This document shows, one piece after another, positions 1-5,222 of a stretch of DNA of 14,256 nt; the stretch's first letter is position 1; every line of letters begins with the position of its first letter. The notes beneath the pieces were generated by a model. The model was not told where the DNA came from, did no database searches, and worked only from the letters and a program-made list of their open reading frames with translations. The stretch is from NCBI GenBank assembly GCA_016875255.1, contig VGRU01000076.1, positions 1 to 14,256 of the forward strand, given 5' to 3'. The DNA comes from Deltaproteobacteria bacterium (lineage in GTDB: Bacteria; Desulfobacterota; BSN033; UBA1163). A program made the translations under genes and the position numbers.

Positions 1-52
1 CCCCCTGAATCAGGCCACCTGATACGGTCAGAACAAGCCTCACTTCGGTCAT
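1..52 (-). CDS. Start of an unidentified small protein, cut by the window edge
   Basis: The minus strand shows GGGAGGT, a short spacer and ATG at 52, followed by an open frame to the window edge. The 17 visible residues begin MTEVRLVLTVSGGL, which looks like the first beta strand of a small protein. It follows the SWIM-motif gene by only 5 bases and carries the same type of strong ribosome binding site as the rest of the array, so it is probably the next gene of the same operon. No function can be assigned from so short a piece. Confidence 0.55.
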   Translation of the reverse strand, partial: MTEVRLVLTVSGGLIQG

Positions 53-57
53 TAAAA

Positions 58-420
58 TTACCTCCCTTCTCCGAGAATTTTTTCCATATGCTCGGTATGT
101 TTGCACTTTCTTCCGTTGCGCTCGTGTCGCACGTTGAATATCCATGCCTTGCAATCGCATGACAATATCCAGTTGCCGGCATACTTTTTCACCGTCACTT
201 CATGGTTATTCCCGTCGATCAAAATGATGAACGGGAACCTGTGAAGGAAGGCGAGCTTCAGATCCTGGACCGTCAGCTCCTTGTCTCCCTTGCCAAACGC
301 CTCACAAGCATAGCGCCTTAGTTCTCTGACCCGCATAGCCTTTCGCATTCTCGTTTCGTAGAACACACCGGGCTCCGTGTAATACGGCAGATCGAAAACC
401 TCCTGGTATTGAAATTCCAT
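58..420 (-). CDS. Small SWIM-type zinc-motif protein
   Basis: 120 aa. The C-terminal third contains C88-x-C90, then about 15 residues, then C106-x-H108, which fits the SWIM zinc-finger pattern CxC...CxH. SWIM motifs are known from SWI2/SNF2 helicases, MuDR-type transposases and recombination-associated proteins, where they bind DNA or protein. The N-terminal 65 residues are charged and probably helical, followed by a beta-rich stretch FIILIDGNNHEVTVKKY leading into the finger. GTG and ATG codons are adjacent at 423 and 420. I chose ATG 420 because AGGAGGTGAC is then at a normal distance. It lies between two other small genes on the same strand. A nucleic-acid-binding role is inferred from the motif only, and no nuclease or helicase domain is present. 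Confidence 0.7.
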   Translation of the reverse strand: MEFQYQEVFDLPYYTEPGVFYETRMRKAMRVRELRRYACEAFGKGDKELTVQDLKLAFLHRFPFIILIDGNNHEVTVKKYAGNWILSCDCKAWIFNVRHERNGRKCKHTEHMEKILGEGR

Positions 421-431
421 CACGTCACCTC

Positions 432-659
432 CTAGTTAAGTTTTTCCTCCCAATCGTCACTGGTCACTCCGTCGCATTCGCAACAGACAAAATCTCCCTC
501 GGGATAGGGACGACCCATCTCCGCCCTAACGGTTATGCTGTTTCCATCGGGGATCCGGTTGGCAAACAATCCGGAACCAGGCCTAACACTTCGGCCACAT
601 TCACAGCAGAATTCGTTTAACAACGGTGTTCCAAAGGTGATCATCGTTTTCTTTGCCAT
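432..659 (-). CDS. Small double-CxxC protein
   Basis: 75 aa, starting at ATG after AAAGGAGGTC with ideal spacing. Two cysteine knuckles are visible, C18-x2-C21 and C59-x2-C62, and each has an extra neighbouring Cys (FCCECG, VCCECD). Together they could bind one zinc ion in a zinc-ribbon-like fold of about 45 residues. The C-terminus is acidic (DDWEEKLN). I do not recognise the family. It sits 8 bases before the SWIM-motif gene and 30 bases after the 110 aa gene, consistent with one transcript. It is one of several unrelated-looking small CxxC proteins in this window. Confidence 0.65.
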   Translation of the reverse strand: MAKKTMITFGTPLLNEFCCECGRSVRPGSGLFANRIPDGNSITVRAEMGRPYPEGDFVCCECDGVTSDDWEEKLN

Positions 660-689
660 TGTTTTGACCTCCTTTTTATGTGATTCCCT

Positions 690-1022
690 TTAAATTACTT
701 TCCGCCTGGGCCAATCTTCAGGATCCCCGACGTATGGAATCCCCATCTCTTCCGAAAGGTCCTCCATGTGGTTCCAAAACGCACCGGACTCCACGTAAAC
801 CTCTCCCATTTTTTCTGCAAGCCTTTCCATCTGTTCATCTGTCACTTGCGTAACATCGAACCCCCTATCTTCAAGGTCTGCTCGATGAATAGACGTGATC
901 GGGAAATATCCATCCTCCCGCCTTGAAAGCTCTAACCCTTCATTACCGCCCCCAAGCAGTCTCCTTTGAAGCAGCCTCCTCGCCTCTCTCACTGCATCAA
1001 ATTTGAATCCAAAAAGATTCAT
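690..1022 (-). CDS. Hypothetical 110 aa helical protein of the small-gene array
   Basis: Starts at ATG after CGGAGGTGATGAC. The N-terminus is basic and helical (EARRLLQRRLLGGG). The middle carries VTDEQMERLAEKMGEVYVES and an FW..MEDLSEEMGIP segment. This helical pattern resembles small uncharacterised proteins that I associate with phages and plasmids, but I cannot name a family. There are no Cys residues and no membrane segments. A terminator-like hairpin followed by T6 and ATCAAAAACGG lies immediately upstream and ends about 15 bases before the ribosome binding site, so expression may be controlled by readthrough or by an independent promoter. Confidence 0.6.
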   Translation of the reverse strand: MNLFGFKFDAVREARRLLQRRLLGGGNEGLELSRREDGYFPITSIHRADLEDRGFDVTQVTDEQMERLAEKMGEVYVESGAFWNHMEDLSEEMGIPYVGDPEDWPRRKVI

Positions 1023-1026
1023 GTCA

Positions 1027-1086
1027 TCACCTCCGTTTTTGATAAAAAAGGGAGAGGACCTTCTTCTATGATCACTCCCCCCTCTG
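1027..1086 (-). terminator. Terminator-like hairpin leader in front of the 110 aa gene
   Basis: Read on the minus strand, a GGGGGGAG arm pairs with CTCTCCC and is followed by TTTTTTATC, then AAAAACGGAGGTGA and the ATG of the next gene. The 23 bases at 1027-1049 (T-tract, ATCAAAAACGG and the ribosome binding site) are repeated exactly at 1297-1319. It could end transcription of the preceding 55 aa gene or act as an attenuator for the gene that follows. Confidence 0.55.
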
Positions 1087-1124
1087 AAAACGTTTTGGCT
1101 TTTCTTAAGGCTTATCCGGCTAAC

Positions 1125-1292
1125 TTACCACCAAGGCACTGCCTTCCAATACTGTGTTCCGTATGGAACACGCCCATTTCCCCAGGCGTTTCGGAGAAAT
1201 TCCAATAACTCCATCTTCGTCATCGGACTCGTCGGTCCATAAGCGTAGACCTGGCCCCTCAGGTGGTAATACCATCTTTGCTTTTTATTCAT
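1125..1292 (-). CDS. Aromatic-rich 55 aa microprotein, paralogue A
   Basis: 55 aa. The start ATG at 1292 is fixed by GGAGGTGAGAGG just upstream. A longer frame reaching 1400 runs through the hairpin leader and has no ribosome binding site. The protein has the layout RWYYHLRGQVYAYGP..PMTKMELLEFLRNAWG, then a tail rich in Trp, Tyr and Pro. It is clearly related to the 44 aa protein at 1884-2018: RWY-[YF]-x-[RL]-x-G-x-x-Y-[AG]-[YP]-GP, then SMT or PMT, then EFL and a Trp-Gly near the end. I know no named family. The fold may be a short beta hairpin followed by one helix. Confidence 0.65.
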   Translation of the reverse strand: MNKKQRWYYHLRGQVYAYGPTSPMTKMELLEFLRNAWGNGRVPYGTQYWKAVPWW

Positions 1293-1296
1293 CCTC

Positions 1297-1351
1297 TCAC
1301 CTCCGTTTTTGATAAAAAAAAGGGAAGCGATCCCTAAAGAATCTGCTCCCC
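1297..1351 (-). terminator. Terminator-like hairpin leader in front of the 55 aa gene
   Basis: On the minus strand GGGGAGC (1351-1345) pairs with GCTTCCC (1328-1322) with one G-T pair. It is followed by a run of eight T and then ATCAAAAACGGAGGTGA, the same sequence that follows the hairpin at 1027-1086. The hairpin overlaps the end of the upstream 94 aa gene region and stands 30 bases before the next start codon. Confidence 0.6.
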
Positions 1352-1377
1352 CGGGTAATGGTGACACTGCTAAAATT

Positions 1378-1662
1378 TCAATAGCAGTGATATTGAACAT
1401 ACCAGTCGTCTTTGGACTTGGCCATTTTTATGTCTTCTTCAATCGCTTTCCTTGCCCACTCACTTATCTGTCCGCCGATCTCCGAAAGCATTGCCTTAAG
1501 ATCATCGACTTCAACCCCCGTCAACCCGCAACAGTCTTCATTCAATGACTCGAAAAAGAATGTTTTTTTCTCAAGCCATTTAATTATCTTTTCGTCATGC
1601 CAGAGGTTGAATGATTCCCCGCTTGTCCTAATCTCTTCTACCCGATGTGCTCTTATCGACAT
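1378..1662 (-). CDS. Hypothetical 94 aa protein of the small-gene array
   Basis: Starts at ATG 1662 after AAAGGAGGTAGGAAG. The sequence contains NLWHDEKIIKWLEKKTFFFESLNEDCCGLTGVEVDDLK and then a long amphipathic helix (SEIGGQISEWARKAIEEDIKMAK). The mix of acidic residues and regularly spaced hydrophobics indicates a soluble, mostly helical protein. It contains a vicinal Cys pair and one Cys near the C-terminus, too few for a convincing zinc site. The start lies 5 bases from the end of the 65 aa gene at 1668, so the two are probably co-transcribed. The family is not recognised. Confidence 0.6.
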   Translation of the reverse strand: MSIRAHRVEEIRTSGESFNLWHDEKIIKWLEKKTFFFESLNEDCCGLTGVEVDDLKAMLSEIGGQISEWARKAIEEDIKMAKSKDDWYVQYHCY

Positions 1663-1667
1663 TCTTC

Positions 1668-1865
1668 CTACCTCCTTTCGATTCTTAAAAGGTTTTCTTC
1701 GTACTGCTCGCTGTTGAGATTGCCTTGCCGAAAATCAAGTTCAAGAGCAAGGAGCCTTCCGATCCGCTCAGCCTCATCACTATCCAGGGGATCATCACCG
1801 GAATTGAAAATGTCCCTTGAAATCCTCTCAGCTAACTTCTCAATCCACAATTTCCAGTTGCCCAT
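1668..1865 (-). CDS. Hypothetical 65 aa acidic helical protein
   Basis: 65 aa with ATG at 1865 and AAAGGAGGTC upstream. It begins MGNWKLWIEKLAERISRDIFN, an amphipathic helix, then an acidic turn (SGDDPLDSDEAERIG) and a second helix to the end. It has no cysteines and no membrane segment. It sits between the 44 aa microprotein gene (18 bases away) and the 94 aa gene. The size, charge and position are typical of the regulatory or anti-host microproteins of phages, but nothing in the sequence shows a specific role. Confidence 0.55.
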   Translation of the reverse strand: MGNWKLWIEKLAERISRDIFNSGDDPLDSDEAERIGRLLALELDFRQGNLNSEQYEENLLRIERR

Positions 1866-1883
1866 AAAAAGACCTCCTTTTCT

Positions 1884-2018
1884 TTAGATTTCCAACCAAT
1901 AAGGGACACACTTACCCCATTGGTCTCGCAAGTATTTGAGGAACTCGCTTTGGGTCATCGAACCAACTGGCCCATACGTATGTCCCTCAAAACGGAAATA
2001 CCATCTACCTCTCTTCAT
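1884..2018 (-). CDS. Aromatic-rich 44 aa microprotein, paralogue B
   Basis: A 44 aa gene with ATG at 2018 and GGAAGGAGGTGAAAC directly upstream. The protein begins MKRGRWYFRFEGHTYGPVG, continues SMTQSEFLKYLRDQWG and ends VPYWLEI. It is a paralogue of the 55 aa protein at 1125-1292: they share RWY, a G-x-x-Y followed by GP, S/P-MT, EFL-x-x-LR-x-x-WG, and a VPY near the end. The similarity between two linked genes supports that both are real despite their length. Function unknown. The shared aromatic positions suggest a compact fold in which Trp and Tyr form the core or a binding face. Confidence 0.65.
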   Translation of the reverse strand: MKRGRWYFRFEGHTYGPVGSMTQSEFLKYLRDQWGKCVPYWLEI

Positions 2019-2066
2019 GTTTCACCTCCTTCCAACTTTCGTCCGGTAAAAACCACTGTCGATTAA

Positions 2067-2285
2067 TCACTTTCGCCACTCAAAATAGCCCCAAATGTTC
2101 AGAATGATGAACGTGATCCATAGGGGAATTTGAGCTTTCATCTCCGGAACGCACAGCGCTAATGTAAGCCATCCAGCATTGGCGACACCCCAAACGAGGA
2201 AGGACAACCTTTTCTTTTTCAGATTCAAGATTGCCCCCAAAATCCCCATTCCACTAAGTATCCATCCTACGTCTGTTGTACTCAT
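2067..2285 (-). CDS. Small three-helix membrane protein, PnuC-like
   Basis: 72 aa with three predicted membrane helices: about residues 5-22, 27-45 and 52-68. The pattern GAILNLKKKRLSFLVWGVANAGW, followed at the end by FIILNIWGYFEWRK, resembles PnuC-type nicotinamide riboside carriers and the short PnuC-like proteins found in phages. Full-length PnuC has about seven helices, so this would be a three-helix version that must oligomerise, in the manner of SemiSWEETs. Its ATG overlaps the stop of the upstream 92 aa gene by 4 bases (ATGA), which indicates translational coupling. The PnuC link rests on motif resemblance only. The membrane location is the firmer statement. Confidence 0.55.
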   Translation of the reverse strand: MSTTDVGWILSGMGILGAILNLKKKRLSFLVWGVANAGWLTLALCVPEMKAQIPLWITFIILNIWGYFEWRK

Positions 2286-2560
2286 GTAGACTCCTCCTTT
2301 TCCGACTTCGGCCCGGTCTCAGCACGCAAAGCCTTCGAAAATGAAACAGCCCACAGCGTCGGAATCTCGATGAAGCAACGTCCTCTTTCCTCCTTGGTCG
2401 TCACCGGGTAAACCCTGACCACATCCCCGAGGAAACCAAGTTGTTCCTTTTGGTCACCTTTGGGGAAACGAAGCCTCTCGAACTCGAAACCCGTGCAGCC
2501 AAAATACCCATTCCGACCAAGAAACTGCGTCTTACCCTTGTCCCACGAAATCTTTCCCAT
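2282..2560 (-). CDS. Hypothetical 92 aa beta-rich protein
   Basis: 92 aa starting at ATG 2560 behind GGAGGTGTGAGGT. The sequence has alternating hydrophobic and polar residues (FEFERLRF, DVVRVYPVTT, RCFIEIPTLWAVSF), which suggests a small beta barrel or sheet, and a polar, unstructured tail (ETGPKSEKEEST). Only two cysteines are present. It is coupled by a 4-base overlap to the PnuC-like gene downstream and lies 3 bases after the 78 aa double-CxxC gene, so all three probably share one transcript. I do not recognise the family. Confidence 0.55.
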   Translation of the reverse strand: MGKISWDKGKTQFLGRNGYFGCTGFEFERLRFPKGDQKEQLGFLGDVVRVYPVTTKEERGRCFIEIPTLWAVSFSKALRAETGPKSEKEEST

Positions 2561-2563
2561 ACC

Positions 2564-2800
2564 TCACACCTCCTTTCTACGGCATCGGTGACAAGTCCCA
2601 TATCTCCAAGTCCGCCCTTTTTCATCAACTTCTTCCCTGTATCCTTCGGCCTCATAATGGGCTAAAGTCTTAGGGTCGAAGCACCTATAACAGCGGTCAG
2701 GAATCAATGGAGCTTGACACCATCTACCAGTTTTAGCGTCTTTGTCCGTGTCGTAAATCCCAATCTTTCCTCCACCTAACGCCTTTATGATAAGCGGCAT
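2564..2800 (-). CDS. Small double-CxxC protein
   Basis: 78 aa. I chose ATG 2800 because TAGGAGGTGCAAA precedes it at the right distance. The same frame is open further upstream but without a ribosome binding site. Two knuckles are visible, C37-x2-C40 (DRCYRCFD) and C70-x2-C73 (GTCHRCRR), about 30 residues apart, a spacing compatible with one zinc ion in a ribbon fold. Residues 1-25 are beta-type (MPLIIKALGGGKIGIYDT). The C-terminus is strongly basic, which could favour nucleic acid binding. Family not recognised. It is the first gene after the ribonucleotide reductase, separated from it by about 160 bases that hold two hairpins. Confidence 0.6.
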   Translation of the reverse strand: MPLIIKALGGGKIGIYDTDKDAKTGRWCQAPLIPDRCYRCFDPKTLAHYEAEGYREEVDEKGRTWRYGTCHRCRRKEV

Positions 2801-2828
2801 TTTGCACCTCCTATAAGGGAGACCTGAT

Positions 2829-2900
2829 ATTTGCGGCCACATTGTGAAGCCGCATATTCTCCTCCATGTCCGGACGGGGGCGATAAAATACATCCCGTCC
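2829..2900 (-). other. Two tandem hairpins downstream of the ribonucleotide reductase gene
   Basis: GGACGGG (2872-2878) and CCCGTCC (2894-2900) form a perfect 7-bp inverted repeat around a 15-base loop. About 15 bases further along the minus strand, TGCGGC and GCCGCA form a second 6-bp inverted repeat around an 11-base loop. Neither is followed by a T-run, so they are not typical intrinsic terminators. They could protect the 3' end of the reductase mRNA or act as a leader structure for the 78 aa gene. Confidence 0.45.
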
Positions 2901-2958
2901 AATACGATACACGTCCCAACTTTCTCTAAACGGACTTGATCAGTGGATTAAACAGGGT

Positions 2959-4956
2959 TCAGCATTTGGTAAAACCGCAGGAGTGGCATTTGAGGCAGCC
3001 TTCTTCGGGGATTAACTCTTTGCCACAGTCCGGACACTTCACCCCTCCGTTGACACCGAGGAACCGAAACGCCCGAACAAGCGCATAAGGAACACTCACG
3101 ACAGACCCATACTTCGTGTTCGCTTTTTCAAGCTGAGAAGTGAGTTTGGGGAGTGGAACATTATTTCTTAATGCCACTGAGAAAACCCTGGCAAATGACT
3201 CATAGACTTCCTGATGCTTGGAATCAGCAGGAGTGGTGATGAATATCTCCTTCGGCTTTCCGTCCAAAAAGCTGATATTGAAATAGACCTTTCCTTCCGG
3301 GGTCTCGACGCACACCCGTTTCGCCTCAAGGACGGAAGGGATAATATCCTTTGACCCGTGGTCAGGTCTTGACGACTCAGAACTTGCAGAAGAGATCACC
3401 TGTTCGCTCCGAGAAGCGTCCCGGTAAACGGTGACTCCCTTGCAACCAAGCTCATAAGCGAGAAGAAAGGTCCTCTCGACGTTTTCCCAATTCGAACCAT
3501 TGGATAAATTGACTGTCTTTGATACCGCATTGTGTGTGTGCCTCTGAAACGCCGCCTGCATCTTTATGTGACACTCAGAAGATACCTCCTTCGCGGTCAT
3601 AAAGTGTGGAGGCAGGTCTTTATCGCCATTCTGGGAGACCCACTCCTCATAAAGAGGATGCACAACCTTGTGTTCACCCAATGGCCTCTTTTGAACCGTA
3701 ACAAAGTCAAAGACAGGTTCTATTCCTGAAGAACAACCCGCTATTATCGATATGCTTCCTGTAGGAGCAATGGTCGTGGTGGTCGCATTCCTCACCCTGA
3801 ACCCATTTCTCTGCCACAGGGAACCTTCCCAGTTCGGAAATACTCCCTTCAACTCAGCAAGCAGAGACGACTCATTCACGCTGGTCTCGGTTATAAAACC
3901 CATGACCCTCTCCGCAAGAAGAAGCGCCTCCCCTGAATTGTAGAGAATGCCAAGCTTTATCAGCACGTCACCCCAACCCATCACACCAAGACCGATCTTA
4001 CGGTTGCCTTTGTGTGCTGTCTCTATTTCAGGAAGCGGGTAGCGCTGAATGTCAATAATGTTGTCGAGAAACCTAACGGCAACCCTTGTCACCCTTTCAA
4101 GACCTTTCCAATCGATAGCCCCATTTTTTACCATCTTTGAGAGATTTATGGAGCCAAGCACGCAGGCTTCATAGGGAAGAAGAGGGGTTTCGCCGCAAGG
4201 ATTCGTCGCTTCAAACTCACCAAGATGGGGTGTGGGATTCAGTCTGTTTATCACATCGAGAAAGATCACCCCAGGCTCGCCATTTCGCCATGCACCGTCA
4301 ACAATCGCATCCCAGATCTCTTTTGCCTTGAGGGTTTTTCTTACCTTCCCGGAAAAGCGAAGATTAAAATCCCCGTTGGCCCTAAGAGCCTTCATAAACT
4401 CATCCGTAATCCCTACAGAGAGGTTAAAATTCGGAAGCCTTCCTTCCTCTTTCTTCAAAGAAATAAACTCCAGGATGTCAGGATGATCGACGCGGAGGAT
4501 ACCCATGTTTGCTCCACGGCGGGTCCCTCCCTGCTTCAAAACATCCGTCGCCGTATCGAAGACCCTTATAAACGAACAGGGGCCGGATGCAATGCCCTTC
4601 GTTGAACCCACCACATCTCCGGAAGGCCGGAGCCGGGAAAAGCTAAATCCCGTTCCACCTCCAGACTTTTGGACCAGGGCCGCCTGGTTGACCGCCCCAA
4701 AGATTTCCTCCATAGAGTCACCTACCGGCAGGACAAAACAGGCAGAAAGAGACATCTCAGTCTTACCGGCATTGACCAGGGTAGGCGTGTTAGGGAGGAA
4801 AAGGCAGTCGAAAAGAACTTCAAAAAACTCCTTCTCCTCATCTTGATTGCCGGCAATAAAGCCAGCAACTCGACGGCAAAGGCCCTCCCAGTTTTCAATG
4901 GGAACACCATCTCCATCTTTTAAAAAATATCTGCTTTTCAGTAAATCTTCTCTCAC
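2959..4956 (-). CDS. nrdJ: Class II (adenosylcobalamin-dependent) ribonucleoside reductase
   Basis: 665 aa. It reduces ribonucleotides to deoxyribonucleotides using a thiyl radical generated with coenzyme B12. Visible motifs: C73 in SLSACFVLP and C265 in YEACVLGSIN, the usual redox pair; N252, C254 and E256 in NPCGE, the radical site; the barrel motifs GGGTGFSFSRLRPSGD and GGTRRGANMG; and APTGSISIIAGCSSGIEP. Residues about 530-620 match the TSCPD domain typical of NrdJ. The tail has C641, C644, C654, C657, C660 and C665; such terminal cysteines normally bind zinc or pass electrons to the active site. The N-terminus is short, with no ATP-cone. Translation starts at GTG 4956, fixed by AAAGGAGGTGTTTAAGAA. 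No nrdB-like small subunit is nearby, as expected for class II. Its setting in an array of tiny genes suggests phage or integrated-element nucleotide metabolism. Confidence 0.93.
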   Translation of the reverse strand: MREDLLKSRYFLKDGDGVPIENWEGLCRRVAGFIAGNQDEEKEFFEVLFDCLFLPNTPTLVNAGKTEMSLSACFVLPVGDSMEEIFGAVNQAALVQKSGGGTGFSFSRLRPSGDVVGSTKGIASGPCSFIRVFDTATDVLKQGGTRRGANMGILRVDHPDILEFISLKKEEGRLPNFNLSVGITDEFMKALRANGDFNLRFSGKVRKTLKAKEIWDAIVDGAWRNGEPGVIFLDVINRLNPTPHLGEFEATNPCGETPLLPYEACVLGSINLSKMVKNGAIDWKGLERVTRVAVRFLDNIIDIQRYPLPEIETAHKGNRKIGLGVMGWGDVLIKLGILYNSGEALLLAERVMGFITETSVNESSLLAELKGVFPNWEGSLWQRNGFRVRNATTTTIAPTGSISIIAGCSSGIEPVFDFVTVQKRPLGEHKVVHPLYEEWVSQNGDKDLPPHFMTAKEVSSECHIKMQAAFQRHTHNAVSKTVNLSNGSNWENVERTFLLAYELGCKGVTVYRDASRSEQVISSASSESSRPDHGSKDIIPSVLEAKRVCVETPEGKVYFNISFLDGKPKEIFITTPADSKHQEVYESFARVFSVALRNNVPLPKLTSQLEKANTKYGSVVSVPYALVRAFRFLGVNGGVKCPDCGKELIPEEGCLKCHSCGFTKC

Positions 4957-5060
4957 TTCTTAAACACCTCCTTTGAAATTTCATGGCTTGAAACCAGGAT
5001 AAAAAAATAGGCCATGAATGAGTTTAGTCGAAGATATTTCGACTTCTTGCCCCAATTCAT
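4953..5060 (-). CDS. Possible 35 aa ORF overlapping the reductase start
   Basis: A short frame begins at ATG 5060 (MNWGKKSKYLRLNSFMAYF) and ends at TGA 4953-4955, overlapping the reductase GTG in the form GTGA. Such an overlap would allow translational coupling and the frame contains a short hydrophobic segment. Against it, AAAAGG lies only two bases before the ATG, which is too close for a good ribosome binding site. The frame also runs through two inverted repeats, and the reductase has its own strong ribosome binding site inside it. It may be chance. Confidence 0.22.
   Translation of the reverse strand: MNWGKKSKYLRLNSFMAYFFILVSSHEISKEVFKK
4980..5018 (-). promoter_or_regulatory. Inverted repeat in the leader of the reductase gene
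   Basis: TTCATGGC and GCCATGAA form a perfect 8-bp inverted repeat around a 23-base loop that contains a T7-ATCC tract on the minus strand. It ends a few bases before the reductase ribosome binding site. A stem here could control access of ribosomes to the site or be a protein operator. I see no sequence resembling the conserved B12 box of cobalamin riboswitches. Confidence 0.4.
5026..5044. repeat. Palindrome copy A (AGTCGAA-GATAT-TTCGACT)
   Basis: Perfect 7-bp arms around 5 bases. The left flank TTT matches the flank of copies B (read on the minus strand) and D. It lies about 70-90 bases before the reductase start codon. Copies with the same AGTCGA/TCGACT core occur at 8438-8455 and 9528-9548, and a degenerate one at 9455-9472. 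Confidence 0.6.
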
Positions 5061-5188
5061 AGCCTTTTCAGGTTGACCCAACGAAACTAACTATTTGGGT
5101 AATACTTCCCACGGGGATAAAAAGGATGGCAACCGGGTCAAAAATATTGTCGGGTAAGGGAAGGATGTCACCATCCCCCCTCCCCTCA

Positions 5189-5222
5189 GAACCCTGCTTG
5201 AAAGTTTCCCTTCACACGGCTC
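5189..5222 (-). ncRNA. Group II intron domain V
   Basis: 34-nt catalytic hairpin of the intron. The lower stem GAGCCGTG faces GCAGGGTTC, giving pairs G-C, A-T, G-T, C-G, C-G, then a G-G mismatch, then T-A and G-C. In the usual sequence the last arm is GCACGGTTC, so one C to G change has broken a pair. The loop side carries GGGAAAC. The stem lies directly after the maturase stop codon (the stop is inside the first bases of the domain). Confidence 0.85.

Noticed and set aside
4225..4605. 126-codon plus-strand frame and others inside the reductase gene
   Set aside because: They lie wholly within a well-supported long gene, show no start signal and have the composition of complement translations.
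4957..5148. Cobalamin riboswitch before the B12-dependent reductase
   Set aside because: The region is short and contains no sequence resembling the conserved B12 box. Only simple inverted repeats are present.
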